Shown: positions 1 to 9,600 of the stretch, piece by piece
Layout: each line of letters starts with the position of its first letter
Position numbering within the stretch: the first letter of the stretch is position 1
Assembly (NCBI RefSeq): GCF_000525975.1
Contig: NZ_AODK01000022.1
Location: 1 to 64,000 of the forward strand
DNA from: Listeria rocourtiae FSL F6-920
GTDB lineage: Bacteria; Bacillota; Bacilli; Lactobacillales; Listeriaceae
Reading direction: 5' to 3'
DNA: 64,000 nucleotides
The notes under the pieces: generated by a model
Told to the model about the DNA's origin: nothing
What the model saw: the letters and a program-made list of their open reading frames with translations, nothing else
Databases searched by the model: none
Position numbers and translations under genes: made by a program

Positions 1-127
1 TACATGGTCGCTTTGCTCGCATGTATATTGGGACTGTAGCTCATTTTATTCGAACAGTCGGGGAGGATTACATGGTCGCTTTGCTCGCATGTATATTGGG
101 ACTGTAACTCATTTTATTCGAACAGTC
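1..127. repeat. Tandem direct repeat, 68-bp period, two copies
   Basis: Copy 1 (1-59) and copy 2 (69-127) are almost identical, differing at one visible base (tag versus taa near the middle), and are separated by ggggaggat. Each copy holds two inverted repeats: TACATG/CATGTA at its left end and a GGACTGT/ACAGTCC hairpin at its right end. In copy 2 the second hairpin extends to a 10-bp stem (TTGGGACTGT/ACAGTCCCAA, about 97-132). The repeat may continue left of the window. No long T tract follows, so it is not a clean terminator. Function unknown. Confidence 0.85.
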
Positions 128-187
128 CCAACAATACAAGGGCTTGAGAGCTGATTTATCTGGGTTATGTCCCAAACTCCGTTTTAA

Positions 188-217
188 TTGCGGTATAGGC
201 TTTTTATAGTGTAGAAT
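188..217 (+). promoter_or_regulatory. Candidate promoter of yacL
   Basis: TTGCGG (188-193) and TAGAAT (212-217) are separated by 18 bases, 47 bases upstream of the yacL start. This is a moderate match to the vegetative consensus, chosen by eye. Confidence 0.4.
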
Positions 218-263
218 GAAGAAGTGTAGACATATCTAAAAAGTAGAGAAGGGAGGAGAAATA

Positions 264-1337
264 ATGCTGAGATGGGTAATTAGAATTTGTTTTATGATTA
301 TTGGCGGTACGATTGGCGTGATTAGATTGCCAGGACTTTGGGAAGCTGTTGGTGTTGATCATATATTTGTCATTAATAATCCTTATACAGACGCTTTGGT
401 TGGTGCACTTATATTTTATCTTATTACTTTTTGGGCGGTGAAGTATGTTGTTGCTGCTCTGAACTGGTTGGAAAATGGGCTTACGAGCACTTCTAACACA
501 GTGATTATTTATGGCGGTCTGGGGCTTATGATTGGTTTAGTGCTTGCTTTTTTTGCAGGAAATGCATTAACACAGACAAAAATTCCAATTTTGAATTCAG
601 TTGTGCCGATTATTTTGACTTTGGTGCTTGGTTATTTGGGCTTCCGGGTTGGGATTAGTAGACGTGCAGAATGGGGTAATTTATTTGCGAACCGTGGCGT
701 TAAGAAGAAGACTCCTGAGGAAGTGAAGGAGGAGGCTACAGCGGCGCGTGAGTATAAAATTCTGGATACGAGCGTCATTATTGATGGCCGGATTGCGGAT
801 ATTTTGGCGACGGGATTCCTTGATGGTACGATTGTGATTCCTTTATTTGTATTGGCAGAGTTGCAACATATTGCAGATTCGTCGGATACGCTCAAGCGAA
901 CGCGTGGTCGGCGTGGTTTGGATATTTTGAACCGACTACAAAAAGAGGAATCAATCAAGGTCGAGATGTACGAAGGTGATTTTGAGGAGATTTCAGAAGT
1001 AGATAGTAAACTTGTGAAACTAGCAAAAGTGATGCAAGGAAAAGTTGTGACAAATGATTATAACTTGAATAAGGTTTGTGAGTTTCAGAATGTCGCGGTT
1101 TTGAATATTAATGACTTGGCAAATGCGGTGAAGCCTGTCGTGTTGCCAGGTGAGAATATGACAGTTCTTGTCGTGAAAGATGGTAAGGAGCACAATCAAG
1201 GTGTGGCTTATTTAGACGATGGGACGATGATTGTTGTCGAGGATGGTCGCAAGTTTATTAATGAGACGATTCAAGTAGAGGTAACGAGCGTATTACAAAC
1301 TTCTGCTGGTCGGATGATTTTTGCGAAACCGGCTTAA
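264..1337 (+). CDS. yacL: PIN/TRAM domain membrane protein YacL
   Basis: A 357-residue protein of the YacL family. The N-terminal ~130 residues hold four hydrophobic segments (about 5-22, 42-66, 80-100, 108-128). A PIN nuclease domain follows, starting at [10 protein letters not shown] (D168) with further conserved acidic residues ([24 protein letters not shown]), then a C-terminal TRAM domain ([20 protein letters not shown] onward). The start has a strong GGGAGGAG site seven bases upstream. The PIN fold implies metal-dependent RNase activity and TRAM implies RNA binding; the substrate is not established to my knowledge. It precedes ispD as in Listeria and Bacillus. The whole reading frame is intact. 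Confidence 0.93.
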   Translation: MLRWVIRICFMIIGGTIGVIRLPGLWEAVGVDHIFVINNPYTDALVGALIFYLITFWAVKYVVAALNWLENGLTSTSNTVIIYGGLGLMIGLVLAFFAGNALTQTKIPILNSVVPIILTLVLGYLGFRVGISRRAEWGNLFANRGVKKKTPEEVKEEATAAREYKILDTSVIIDGRIADILATGFLDGTIVIPLFVLAELQHIADSSDTLKRTRGRRGLDILNRLQKEESIKVEMYEGDFEEISEVDSKLVKLAKVMQGKVVTNDYNLNKVCEFQNVAVLNINDLANAVKPVVLPGENMTVLVVKDGKEHNQGVAYLDDGTMIVVEDGRKFINETIQVEVTSVLQTSAGRMIFAKPA

Positions 1338-1362
1338 TTTATACTTATAGGAGTAATGCTTG

Positions 1363-2058
1363 ATGAAATATGAATTGATTCTTTTGGCCGCGGGTCAGGG
1401 AAAACGGATGGAATTGGGACGGAATAAAATGTGGCTGGAGCTCTCAGGTAATGTTTTATTTTTGCATACGATTCGGACGTTTTTAGAGGATGATGCTTGT
1501 TGTCGGATTGTGGTTGTAGTCAAGGAAGATGAGCTGGACTACGTGCGAGCAATGGTTGATGCGCTTCATGTGCAAAAGGAAATTTTGATTGTGATGGGAG
1601 GCTCGGAGCGACAGTATAGTGTGGCAAAAGGGCTAGCAGAATGTGGTCAACTCGCAGACGTTGTGTTGGTACATGACGGGGCGCGACCTTTTGTAGATCA
1701 GTCAATGATTAACCGGTTGTTATCGGGCGTTGCTGCGCATGGCGCAACGATTTGCGGGATGCCTGTGAAGGATACGATGAAGCGGGTGCGTGATGGGATG
1801 ATAGAGGAGACAATTGATCGCTCGGTGTTATGGCAAGTGCAGACGCCACAAGCTTTCCGAACAGAGATTTTGAAGCAAGCGCATGAAATTGCAGCAGCCG
1901 CAGAATTTTTAGGAACGGATGAGGCGAGTTTAGTGGAAAGGCTTGGCATGACGGTTCATATGGTTGAGGGCAGTTATAATAATATAAAGGTGACAACGCC
2001 AGAGGATATTGCTTTTGCGGAAGCGATTTTGCAGGAGAAATGGAGGAATCGGGTATGA
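1363..2058 (+). CDS. ispD: 2-C-methyl-D-erythritol 4-phosphate cytidylyltransferase
   Basis: IspD transfers CMP from CTP to methylerythritol 4-phosphate in the non-mevalonate isoprenoid pathway. The CTP-binding loop [10 protein letters not shown] is at the N-terminus; the family signatures [20 protein letters not shown] and WQVQTPQAF follow. The 231-residue length fits the family. I place the start at ATG 1363, with TAGGAG nine bases upstream; a TTG at 1360 would add one residue. The stop overlaps the ispF start by four bases (ATGA), so the two are translationally coupled. The isoprenoid precursors also feed the quinone genes dmkA/dmkB elsewhere in this window. Confidence 0.95.
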   Translation: MKYELILLAAGQGKRMELGRNKMWLELSGNVLFLHTIRTFLEDDACCRIVVVVKEDELDYVRAMVDALHVQKEILIVMGGSERQYSVAKGLAECGQLADVVLVHDGARPFVDQSMINRLLSGVAAHGATICGMPVKDTMKRVRDGMIEETIDRSVLWQVQTPQAFRTEILKQAHEIAAAAEFLGTDEASLVERLGMTVHMVEGSYNNIKVTTPEDIAFAEAILQEKWRNRV

Positions 2059-2528
2059 TTCGAGTGGGGCAAGGATATGACGTGCACCAGTTAGTGGCAG
2101 GAAGAAAATTGATTATTGGCGGGATTGAAATTCCGTATGAGTTGGGTTTACTTGGACATAGTGATGCGGATGTGCTACTACATACGGTGACCGATGCGGT
2201 GATTGGAGCTGTTGGCAAGCGCGATATTGGTCATTTTTTCCCTGATACGGATATGACTTATAAGGATGCCGATTCAGCGGAGTTGTTAGCGAAGGTTTGG
2301 ACGGAAATCGAGGCGGATGGTTATAAGTTGGGCAATATTGATTGTACGATTATAGCGGAGAAACCGAAAATGGCGCCTTATGTGGATGCGATGAAAATCC
2401 GGATTGCAGAGTTGCTACACGCGACACCGGAGCAGGTGAACGTGAAGGCGACAACATCTGAAAAATTAGGATTTACAGGTCGTGGCGAAGGAATTGCAAG
2501 CCTTGCTGTTGTACTTTTAGAAAAATAA
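2055..2528 (+). CDS. ispF: 2-C-methyl-D-erythritol 2,4-cyclodiphosphate synthase
   Basis: IspF cyclises CDP-methylerythritol phosphate to the 2,4-cyclodiphosphate, two steps after IspD. Zinc ligands are visible in GYDVHQL (D8, H10) and [11 protein letters not shown]; the C-terminal [16 protein letters not shown] signature is complete. Length is 157 residues from ATG 2055, preceded by GGAGG at 2042-2046. An in-frame ATG at 2040 would add five residues but lies inside ispD and lacks a site of its own. Confidence 0.95.
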   Translation: MIRVGQGYDVHQLVAGRKLIIGGIEIPYELGLLGHSDADVLLHTVTDAVIGAVGKRDIGHFFPDTDMTYKDADSAELLAKVWTEIEADGYKLGNIDCTIIAEKPKMAPYVDAMKIRIAELLHATPEQVNVKATTSEKLGFTGRGEGIASLAVVLLEK

Positions 2529-2541
2529 AGGAGTGGAAAAT

Positions 2542-4014
2542 ATGGATAAAGCTAAAAAAGTTCGTGTTCGTTATGCGCCAAGTCCAACTGGGCATTTGCA
2601 TATTGGCAATGCGCGTACGGCATTATTTAATTATTTGTTTGCAAGACATAATGGTGGGGATTTTGTAATTCGTATTGAAGATACGGATTTAAAAAGAAAC
2701 ATCGAGAACGGTGAGTTAAGTCAGTTAGAGAATTTAGCTTGGCTTGGTATGGATTGGGATGAAGGTGTAGATAAGAGTGGTGAGTATGGGCCTTATCGGC
2801 AAAGTGAGCGTCAAGATTTGTACAATCCACTAATTGAACAAATTTTAGCAGAAGGTAAGGCATATAAGTGTTATTGTACTGCTGAGGAGTTGGAAGCAGA
2901 GCGTGAGGAGCAAAAAGCGAATAGCATGATGCCGCGTTATAGTGGGAAATGCCGTCATTTGACTGCGGAACAACGTGCGGAAAAAGAAGCGCAAGGCTTA
3001 GAGCCAAGTATTCGTTACGCAGTACAGCCAGGCAAGACGTATACGTTCAATGACATGGTAAAAGGTGATGTGTCGTTTGAATCGGATGGTATTGGTGATT
3101 TTGTTATCGTGAAAAAAGATGGTATTCCGACGTATAATTTTGCTGTGGCAATTGATGATCATTTAATGGATATGACACATGTGCTACGTGGCGATGATCA
3201 TATTTCGAATACACCGAAGCAGTTAATGATTTATGAAGCGTTTGGCTGGGAGCCACCAGTATTTGGTCATATGACGCTAATTGTGAATGAAAGTAAACGT
3301 AAGTTGAGTAAGCGTGATGAGTCGATTATTCAATTTATCGAGCAATATAAAGACTTGGGTTATTTGCCGGACGCGCTGTTTAACTTTGTGGCGATGCTTG
3401 GTTGGTCACCAGAGGGCGAAGAGGAGATTTTCACGAAAGACGAGTTTATCAAAATTTTTGATCCAAAGCGGTTGTCGAAATCGCCGGCGTTGTTTGATAC
3501 GAATAAATTGACGTGGGTGAACAATCAGTATGTGAAGAAATTGGATCTGGATCAAGTTGTGAATTTGAGTTTGCCGCATTTGGTGAAGGCGGGTGTTGTT
3601 TCGGCGACTGCTGACGCGGATGAGTTGGCTTGGGTTCGTAAACTTGTGGCACTTTATCATGAGCAAATGAGTTATGGTGCGGAAATTGTGGAACTTTCAG
3701 CGATGTTCTTCACGGATGATGTAACATTTGATGCAGAAGAGAAGGAAGTTTTGGCGGGAGAACAGGTTCCTGAGGTTCTGGCTGCGTTTAAAGAAGAGAT
3801 GGCAACGATTGAGCCGTTTGTTGCGGATGAAGTGAAGGCCGCGATTAAACGTGTGCAAAAAGCTACGGGCGCGAAAGGAAAAGGTTTGTTTATGCCGATT
3901 CGAATCGCGGTTACTGGTGAAATGCATGGTCCGGAATTACCACAGTCAATTGAGGTTTTAGGACGCAAAAAAGTGATAAACCGTTTGGAAAATCGCTTGA
4001 ATGAAGCAAAATAA
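2542..4014 (+). CDS. gltX: Glutamyl-tRNA synthetase
   Basis: Class I aminoacyl-tRNA synthetase charging tRNA-Glu, and probably tRNA-Gln before transamidation. The HIGH signature reads HIGN at residues 20-23 and the KMSKS loop reads KLSKR at about 254-258; [13 protein letters not shown] lies between. The 490-residue length matches Listeria GltX (491). I choose ATG 2542 with AAAGGAG eight bases upstream; the GTG at 2533 is inside that ribosome-binding site. It lies 13 bases after ispF. A hairpin terminator follows, which separates it from the T-box-controlled cysE-cysS pair. Confidence 0.97.
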   Translation: MDKAKKVRVRYAPSPTGHLHIGNARTALFNYLFARHNGGDFVIRIEDTDLKRNIENGELSQLENLAWLGMDWDEGVDKSGEYGPYRQSERQDLYNPLIEQILAEGKAYKCYCTAEELEAEREEQKANSMMPRYSGKCRHLTAEQRAEKEAQGLEPSIRYAVQPGKTYTFNDMVKGDVSFESDGIGDFVIVKKDGIPTYNFAVAIDDHLMDMTHVLRGDDHISNTPKQLMIYEAFGWEPPVFGHMTLIVNESKRKLSKRDESIIQFIEQYKDLGYLPDALFNFVAMLGWSPEGEEEIFTKDEFIKIFDPKRLSKSPALFDTNKLTWVNNQYVKKLDLDQVVNLSLPHLVKAGVVSATADADELAWVRKLVALYHEQMSYGAEIVELSAMFFTDDVTFDAEEKEVLAGEQVPEVLAAFKEEMATIEPFVADEVKAAIKRVQKATGAKGKGLFMPIRIAVTGEMHGPELPQSIEVLGRKKVINRLENRLNEAK

Positions 4015-4024
4015 TATTTTGAGG

Positions 4025-4058
4025 AGACTTATCCATTTTTATGGGTAGGTCTTTTTTT
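4025..4058 (+). terminator. Rho-independent terminator of gltX
   Basis: AGACTTATCCAT pairs with ATGGGTAGGTCT (with G-U pairs) around a short T loop, followed by seven T residues. Confidence 0.85.
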
Positions 4059-4083
4059 GAAGATTAGTTTGCTAAAAATAGTG

Positions 4084-4089
4084 TATAAT
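4084..4089 (+). promoter_or_regulatory. Candidate -10 box upstream of the GNAT gene
   Basis: A perfect TATAAT lies 35 bases upstream of the acetyltransferase start, just after the gltX terminator. The -35 region is poor. Confidence 0.4.
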
Positions 4090-4124
4090 CAGATTGTTAG
4101 AAATCAGCTTTGGGGGTATGGCAA

Positions 4125-4607
4125 ATGTCAGAGAGAACGATAGAGTTTAGGTATGCAGTAGAGCAAGATGTGCCACTTATTTTAGCATTTATTCGAGAAT
4201 TAGCAGATTATGAAAAGATGCTAGATCAAGTTGTGGCGACAGAAGATACACTTTTGGAATGGCTTTTTGTGAAGGAGAAGGCGGAAGTTATCATCGGAGA
4301 ATATAATGGTGAAGCAGTTGGATTTGCTTTGTATTTCCATAATTTTTCGACATTTCTTGGACGTGCTGGGATTTACTTGGAGGATTTGTATGTTCAGCCA
4401 ACTGTTCGTGGGAAGGGATTTGGAAAGGCGTTTTTGAAGCGGTTAGCAGAGATTGCGGTTGAGCGTGGGTGTGGTCGCTTAGAATGGTGGTGCTTGGACT
4501 GGAATCAGCAAAGTATTGATTTTTATTTGGCGATGGGTGCAGAGCCAATGGAGGATTGGACGGTATATCGGATTGCGGGGGATACACTGGTAGATTTAGC
4601 ACGGTGA
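4125..4607 (+). CDS. GNAT family N-acetyltransferase, diamine acetyltransferase-like
   Basis: A 160-residue single-domain GNAT protein. The acetyl-CoA-binding motif is visible in VQPTVRGKGFGKAFLKRL. The stretch LEDLYVQP, then EWWCLDWNQQSIDFYLAMGAEP, resembles the spermidine/spermine (SSAT, PaiA-like) branch, so a polyamine or other small amine substrate is likely but not shown. Start ATG 4125 has GGGGG eight bases upstream. It sits alone between the gltX terminator and the cysE T-box, apparently as a monocistron. I recall no counterpart at this position in L. monocytogenes. Confidence 0.85.
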   Translation: MSERTIEFRYAVEQDVPLILAFIRELADYEKMLDQVVATEDTLLEWLFVKEKAEVIIGEYNGEAVGFALYFHNFSTFLGRAGIYLEDLYVQPTVRGKGFGKAFLKRLAEIAVERGCGRLEWWCLDWNQQSIDFYLAMGAEPMEDWTVYRIAGDTLVDLAR

Positions 4608-4632
4608 TTCTCTTTGTTTAAAGTAATTTTTG

Positions 4633-4662
4633 GTGACGGTATATGTGCTTCTGTGGTACAAT
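4633..4662 (+). promoter_or_regulatory. Candidate promoter of the T-box leader
   Basis: GTGACG (4633-4638) and TACAAT (4657-4662) are 18 bases apart, about 20 bases upstream of the first T-box elements. Confidence 0.45.
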
Positions 4663-4682
4663 GGATTTCAATAAGTTAAAAT

Positions 4683-5120
4683 GTTGATGAGAAGAAGTAG
4701 GAAATATGGCGGCTTAATAGAGAGAGCTACGATGGCTGGAAGTGGCTTAGCGCGCGTATTCTGAAATGCATCTCGGAATCTTTGCGGGAAAATTGAAGTA
4801 TCGCAAAGCGGTGACTGACCGTTATTCAATTGAGATAGGTTTAGTAAATAAATTCTTAATGTGAGACATGAATGGCGTGCCGAACTTCTTTAAACGGGAG
4901 GGAGCACAAAACGGTGTTTTAACGCGAATCGAGCGAAAGCGTTTGAAGTTCACCGACTTTGTGGAAGCCGGAAGCGGAGCATACTTGGGTATGTGAGCAC
5001 TGGAAGTCTGCAAAGTTGGTGAAATGCGAACGCTTGTCGCCGATTACTAAGAATGGACCGCTAAACCTGAATCAGAGTGGAACCACGCAAGGCGTCTCTG
5101 TAGAGGGGTCTTTTTTTGCG
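4683..5120 (+). promoter_or_regulatory. Cysteine T-box riboswitch controlling cysE-cysS
   Basis: Stem I is at about 4683-4800, including the distal AGAGAGCTACGATGG-type loop. The specifier loop reads GAAATGCA, giving codon UGC (Cys) at 4767-4769. The conserved T-box sequence AGAGTGGAACCACGC is at 5074-5088. Its TGGA bulge would pair with a UCCA acceptor end, consistent with the U73 discriminator of tRNA-Cys. A terminator (about 5090-5117) ends in seven T residues. Uncharged tRNA-Cys is expected to stabilise the antiterminator and turn on cysE and cysS. At ~440 nt the leader is longer than a typical T-box, because a structured repeat (4838-5067) sits between stem I/III and the antiterminator. 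Confidence 0.9.
4838..5067 (+). repeat. Structured intergenic repeat F, copy 1 (inside T-box leader)
   Basis: The outer arms pair GGTTTAG (4838-4844) with CTAAACC (5061-5067) and ATTCTTA with TAAGAAT. The conserved 111-nt core (4930-5040) is shared with 19408-19518. It has a basal stem (GCGAAAGCG/CGCTTGTCGC), a middle stem (TTCACCGACTTTG/CAAAGTTGGTGAA), the conserved GGAAGCCGGAAGCGGAGCAT and an apical CATAC/GTATG hairpin. In copy 2 the middle stem has different bases that still pair. It contains no coding potential. Confidence 0.8.
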
Positions 5121-5152
5121 TTTTAATTCGGGGTAGATAAGGAGGGATTACG

Positions 5153-5786
5153 ATGGCTAGTCGCATGAAAGAGGATATGAAATCGGTGCTGGACAATGAT
5201 CCGGCGGCGCGCGGGTATGTGGATGCGTTTTTGAATTATCCAGGTTTGCACGCGATTTGGTGGCATAGGTTTGCGAACTTTTTTTTATAGGCGCGGGATG
5301 GTAGTGTTTTCAAAGTGGCTGTCGCAGGTTGCACGCTTTTTGACAAATGTGGAGATTCACCCAGGGGCAACGATTGGAAGGCGGCTATTTATCGATCATG
5401 GGGCTGGGATTGTAATCGGTGAAACGGCGGAGATTGGTGATGATGTTGTACTTTTCCATGGGGTTACACTGGGTGGTACGGGGAAACATAAGGGGAAACG
5501 CCATCCTACGGTGAAAAATGGAGTATTAATTTCGGCGGGTGCTAAGATTCTTGGTCCGATTACGATTTGCGAGAACGCTAAAGTGGGAGCTGGTGCGGTG
5601 GTTATCAAGGATGTACCGCTTGGTGCGACGGTTGTCGGAGTTCCGGCTAAAGTGGTGAGACTAAATGGACGCGTGACACAACATACAGAGCCTCAAGTCG
5701 CAGAATTGAAGCGCAGGCTTTCTGAAATAGAAGTAGCATTTGAGGAATTGAAAAATAATACACAAAAAGGAGAAGATGAACAATGA
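5153..5786 (+). CDS. cysE: Serine O-acetyltransferase (frameshifted in this sequence)
   Basis: CysE makes O-acetylserine, the carbon skeleton for cysteine. The first 42 codons from ATG 5153 (GGAGGG upstream) read into a run of eight T (5279-5286) and hit a stop. Removing one T joins WWHRFANFF to [11 protein letters not shown] and restores a ~210-residue enzyme. The rest is left-handed beta-helix hexapeptide repeat: [20 protein letters not shown], the catalytic His of IDHG, then [13 protein letters not shown]. The stop overlaps cysS by four bases (ATGA), so the pair is coupled. I treat the extra T as a likely sequence error, since six other genes here show the same +1 change. Confidence 0.88.
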
Positions 5787-7201
5787 CTTTGCAAATTTTT
5801 AATACATTGTCTCGTGAGAAGGAGGCGTTTGTACCACTAGAAGATGGTAAGGTCAAGATGTATGTTTGTGGGCCGACTGTTTATAATTATATTCATATTG
5901 GGAATGCGCGACCGATTATTGTGTTCGATACAGTGCGCCGTTATTTGACGTATCGCGGTTTTGATGTAAATTTTGTGTCAAATTTTACGGATGTAGATGA
6001 TAAATTAATTCGTGCGGCACATGAGTTAGAACTTACGGTGCCAGAGGTTGCAGAGCGTTTTATCGGAGCTTATTTTGAGGATGTACATCAGCTGAATGTG
6101 CGTGATGCGAATGTGCATCCACGTGTGACGAAAGACATGGATGATATTATTGCTTTTATTGATGCGTTGATTGAGAAGGGATATGCGTATGAATCGGCGG
6201 GTGATGTGTATTTTCGGACGAAGCAATTTAAAGAATACGGTAAATTGTCGCAACAACCATTAGATGAGTTACAACACGGTGCTCGTGTGGAGGCCAATGA
6301 TCGTAAGGATGATCAGCTTGATTTTACGTTGTGGAAGGCAGCTAAACCTGGTGAGATTTCATGGAAAAGCCCTTGGGGGGATGGGCGTCCGGGATGGCAT
6401 ATTGAATGCTCGGCGATGGCTCGGAAATATCTCGGGGACACGATTGATATTCATGCAGGCGGACAAGATTTGATTTTCCCACATCATGAGGATGAGATTG
6501 CGCAGTCGGAGGCGTTGACGGGGAAAACGTTCGCCAAATACTGGATGCATAATGGCTACATGAATATTGATGGGGAAAAAATGTCGAAGTCGCTGGGGAA
6601 TTTTATTACTTTACATGAGGTTTTGGAAAAGCATAATGCAAACGTGGTGCGATTTTTCATGCTGTCTGTGCATTATCGCCGACCAATTTCTTATAGTGAG
6701 GCATTGCTTGCAGATGCAGAAAATGGTTTGGATCGTTTACGGACGGCGCATCAAAATGTGGACCATCGGATTCAGGTGGCGGATGAGGATTATTCTGGAA
6801 CGCCAGAAGAGGATGATTGGTTGGAGCAGTTGACGGAGTTGAAGCACCAATTTGAAGATGAGATGGATGATGATTTTAATACGGCAAATGCGATTTCGGT
6901 CTTTTTCGAATTGGCGAAACGGGCTAATATTTATTTGACGAATGAGCGTATTTCGATTACGGTTTTGCGTGAGTTCTTAGGGATGATGACGTTATTTGCA
7001 AATGTGCTTGGATTCAAGCTGAATGTTGATGCAGTGGAGCATGGATTGAGTGATACGGAGATTGAGGATTTGATTGAAGAGAGGATTCAGGCGCGGAATG
7101 AGCGCGATTTCGCTAGATCGGATGAGATTCGTGATATGTTGAAAGAAAAACAGATTATTTTGGAAGATACGGCTCAAGGTACACGCTGGAAAAGGGGTTA
7201 A
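5783..7201 (+). CDS. cysS: Cysteinyl-tRNA synthetase
   Basis: Class I synthetase for tRNA-Cys, 472 residues. HIGH reads HIGN (residues 38-41). A zinc-binding set is visible: C29 of [16 protein letters not shown] and the HHEDE motif. KMSKS is perfect at residues 266-270. It shares the T-box leader with cysE, so cysteine synthesis and charging respond together to uncharged tRNA-Cys. mrnC begins three bases after the stop. Confidence 0.97.
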   Translation: MTLQIFNTLSREKEAFVPLEDGKVKMYVCGPTVYNYIHIGNARPIIVFDTVRRYLTYRGFDVNFVSNFTDVDDKLIRAAHELELTVPEVAERFIGAYFEDVHQLNVRDANVHPRVTKDMDDIIAFIDALIEKGYAYESAGDVYFRTKQFKEYGKLSQQPLDELQHGARVEANDRKDDQLDFTLWKAAKPGEISWKSPWGDGRPGWHIECSAMARKYLGDTIDIHAGGQDLIFPHHEDEIAQSEALTGKTFAKYWMHNGYMNIDGEKMSKSLGNFITLHEVLEKHNANVVRFFMLSVHYRRPISYSEALLADAENGLDRLRTAHQNVDHRIQVADEDYSGTPEEDDWLEQLTELKHQFEDEMDDDFNTANAISVFFELAKRANIYLTNERISITVLREFLGMMTLFANVLGFKLNVDAVEHGLSDTEIEDLIEERIQARNERDFARSDEIRDMLKEKQIILEDTAQGTRWKRG

Positions 7202-7204
7202 TGA

Positions 7205-7603
7205 ATGGCGATTGTGAAGGATTATAAACAATTGAATGGATTGGCGCTGGCTTATATGGGTGATTCAATATATGAGCGGCATATTCGTGAATTATTGCTA
7301 GCGGAAGGAAAAACCAAGCCAAATCATTTGCATAAAACAGCGACGCAATACGTTTCGGCGAAGGCTCAGGCTTATATTTTACAGACGATGTATGCAACTG
7401 GATTTTTGACGGAGGAAGAAGATCGAATTGCAAAACGTGGGCGTAATGCGAAGTCGAATAGTGTGCCGAAAAACACGGATTTGCAGACGTACAATTTGTC
7501 ATCGGCTTTTGAAGCGGTGATTGGGTATTTATATTTAGGCGGCGAATCGGAGCGCTTAGACGAGTGGTTGGGTTTGGCAACAGAAATTATAAAGGCGAAA
7601 TAA
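7205..7603 (+). CDS. mrnC: Mini-ribonuclease III
   Basis: A 132-residue RNase III catalytic domain without the double-stranded RNA-binding domain. In Bacillus, Mini-III trims the ends of 23S rRNA precursors. The catalytic-helix signature is LAYMGDSIYERHIRELLL (D at residue 19), with a second acidic site in SAFEAVIGYLYL. The start has AAGGGG ten bases upstream, inside cysS's last codons. Its place between cysS and rlmB is the standard Firmicute order. Confidence 0.95.
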   Translation: MAIVKDYKQLNGLALAYMGDSIYERHIRELLLAEGKTKPNHLHKTATQYVSAKAQAYILQTMYATGFLTEEEDRIAKRGRNAKSNSVPKNTDLQTYNLSSAFEAVIGYLYLGGESERLDEWLGLATEIIKAK

Positions 7604-7618
7604 GGAGGCAATAGCAAA

Positions 7619-8368
7619 ATGGAGCAAGATCAAGAGTGGATTGCTGGGCGGAATCCGGTAAGTGAAGTTTTAAAATCAGAGCGTGATATCCATAAAATTC
7701 TCATTGCGGAAGGCTCGCAAAAGGGAAGCATGCAACAGATTATTGGCGCGGCAAAGGAGCGCAAAATTCAAGTACAAATCGTGCCAAAGTCGAAAATCGA
7801 TAAATTAGTAAACGGTTCGCATCAAGGTGTGGCGGCACAAGTGGCGGCTTATCAGTATGCAGAATTAGATGATCTTTTTGCCAAGGCGGAAAAAAGAGGA
7901 GAGATGCCATTTTTCATGATTTTGGATGAATTGGAGGACCCGCATAACTTGGGATCGATTATGCGGACAGCGGATGCTGTTGGCGCACACGGGATTATTA
8001 TTCCTAAACGCCGATCAGTTGGTTTGACTCAAACGGTTGCAAAGGCTTCAACGGGAGCAATTGAGCATATTCCAGTGGTGCGTGTGACGAATATTAGCCG
8101 TGCAATGGAAGATTTGCAAAAACGAGGCTTGTGGATTTTTGGTACGGATGCAGGTGGAAGTAGTGATTACCGGACGATGGATGCGAATATGCCACTGGCT
8201 CTTGTGATTGGTAGCGAGGGCTTTGGAATGAGTCGTCTTGTTCGAGAAAAATGTGATTTTCTTGTACATTTGCCGATGCGTGGTGAGGTGACCTCGTTGA
8301 ATGCTTCTGTTGCCGCGAGTGTTTTGATGTATGAGATATATCGCAAGCGTCTACCGCTCGGTGAGTAA
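7619..8368 (+). CDS. rlmB: 23S rRNA (guanosine-2'-O-)-methyltransferase RlmB
   Basis: A 249-residue SPOUT methyltransferase. The N-terminal substrate-binding domain (about 1-80) begins WIAGRNPVSEVL. The trefoil-knot SAM domain carries LDELEDPHNLGSIMRTADAV (motif 1), IGSEGFGMS (motif 2) and MRGEVTSLNASVAASVLMYE (motif 3). The family methylates G2251 of E. coli 23S rRNA; the homologous modification is inferred here. GGAGG is upstream. It is followed after two bases by rae1, suggesting coupling. Confidence 0.94.
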   Translation: MEQDQEWIAGRNPVSEVLKSERDIHKILIAEGSQKGSMQQIIGAAKERKIQVQIVPKSKIDKLVNGSHQGVAAQVAAYQYAELDDLFAKAEKRGEMPFFMILDELEDPHNLGSIMRTADAVGAHGIIIPKRRSVGLTQTVAKASTGAIEHIPVVRVTNISRAMEDLQKRGLWIFGTDAGGSSDYRTMDANMPLALVIGSEGFGMSRLVREKCDFLVHLPMRGEVTSLNASVAASVLMYEIYRKRLPLGE

Positions 8369-8370
8369 AG

Positions 8371-8883
8371 ATGAATCGGGTTATGCTGGTGGATGGTTAC
8401 AATGTTATTGGAGCATGGCCTGAACTAGCGCGCTTGAAAGCTGGAGATTTAGAGTCAGCACGCAATCAACTAGTGGAGTGGATGGCGGAATACCAGAGTT
8501 ACACTGGCTACCGAGTGATTGTCGTGTTTGACGCTCAATACGTTCGTGCTAGAGAGCGTAAATATAAGAAAAACAAAGTGGAGATTGTGTTTACAAAAGA
8601 AGATGAAACAGCGGACGAATATATTGAACAAAAAGCAATCGAATATAAGAATGTTAAAACGCAAGTCATGGTTGCGACGAGTGATTATACGGAACAGTGG
8701 GCGATTTTTGGTCAAGGGGCATTGCGGGTTTCGGCACGTGAATTAGTTTTTGAAATTAAGGAAATGGCACATCAAATCAGCCGTAAAGTAAAGAAAATAC
8801 AGGAAAATCAGCCTAAAACTGGCTTAAATATTGATTTTGAAACAATTCAGGCCTTGGAAAAGTTACGAAGAGGACGAAAATAG
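8371..8883 (+). CDS. rae1: Ribosome-associated mRNA endoribonuclease Rae1 (YacP, NYN domain)
   Basis: A 170-residue NYN/PIN-like protein. VMLVDGYNVIGAW carries the first catalytic aspartate. ETADEYIEQ and VATSDYTEQ supply the further acidic residues of the NYN active site. In B. subtilis the YacP homologue Rae1 cleaves certain mRNAs in the ribosomal A site. It closes the cysE-cysS-mrnC-rlmB-rae1 run; the sigH promoter begins four bases after the stop. Confidence 0.9.
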   Translation: MNRVMLVDGYNVIGAWPELARLKAGDLESARNQLVEWMAEYQSYTGYRVIVVFDAQYVRARERKYKKNKVEIVFTKEDETADEYIEQKAIEYKNVKTQVMVATSDYTEQWAIFGQGALRVSARELVFEIKEMAHQISRKVKKIQENQPKTGLNIDFETIQALEKLRRGRK

Positions 8884-8886
8884 TCA

Positions 8887-8916
8887 TTGACGAGTGCTGG
8901 AAAACCCTTGTATAAT
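8887..8916 (+). promoter_or_regulatory. Promoter of sigH
   Basis: TTGACG (8887-8892), an 18-base spacer and a perfect TATAAT (8911-8916) lie immediately after rae1. Confidence 0.75.
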
Positions 8917-8972
8917 GAGGTTTACAAAAGGAAATACGGAGCGCGATAAAAGGAGGCTTTCTGAAGGTTCCA

Positions 8973-9593
8973 TTGAAAACAAATGACAGTAAACAAGCAG
9001 AGATGAGAATGTTGCAGCTCGCGAGATCAGGCGATACATTGGCCATGGAGCATTTTTTCAAGGCATATCAGTCTATCATTTTTTGGAAAGCCACACAGTA
9101 TTTCTTGCAAGGTGCGGAGCGCGATGATTTGATTCAAGAAGGCATGATTGGGTTGTTCAAAGCGATTCGAGATTACAAGGAAGACAGAGAGGCATCGTTT
9201 CGGTCGTTTGCTGAGATTTGTATCAATCGGCAAATATTATCGGCTGTCAAGCGTTCAATGCGTCAGAAGAATTATGCGCTGAATAGTTCGGTTTCAATAG
9301 ACACACCGGTAGAAGATGGTGATGAGATTGACTGGACGTTACTCGACGTGATTTCAGAAAAAGAAGCGATGACCCCCGAAGATTTTCTTATTCAAAATGA
9401 AAAATTAGCAGGTGTCGCGCAGAAATTAAAAGAAGTGACAAGTGATTTTGAGCGTGAAGTCCTATATCAATATTTAGAAGGAAAAAGTTATCAAGAAATG
9501 GCGACATATTTTAATAAAAAAGAAAAAGCGATTGACAATGCGATTCAGCGGGTAAAGAAAAAGATGATGAAACAAGTCGATGAATCGTTGTGA
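8973..9593 (+). CDS. sigH: RNA polymerase sigma factor SigH (sigma-30)
   Basis: A 206-residue sigma-70-family factor. Region 2 is visible as DDLIQEGMIGLFKAIRDYKE followed by FRSFAEICINRQILSAVKR. The helix-turn-helix of region 4 is SYQEMATYFNKKEKAIDNAI. In Bacillus SigH drives the transition state and competence; in Listeria its role is smaller. The start is uncertain. I use TTG 8973 with GAAGG five bases upstream, but a strong AGGAGG at 8951-8956 is 16 bases away and could serve an unusual upstream codon. Confidence 0.92.
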   Translation: MKTNDSKQAEMRMLQLARSGDTLAMEHFFKAYQSIIFWKATQYFLQGAERDDLIQEGMIGLFKAIRDYKEDREASFRSFAEICINRQILSAVKRSMRQKNYALNSSVSIDTPVEDGDEIDWTLLDVISEKEAMTPEDFLIQNEKLAGVAQKLKEVTSDFEREVLYQYLEGKSYQEMATYFNKKEKAIDNAIQRVKKKMMKQVDESL

Positions 9594-9600
9594 ATGAGAT

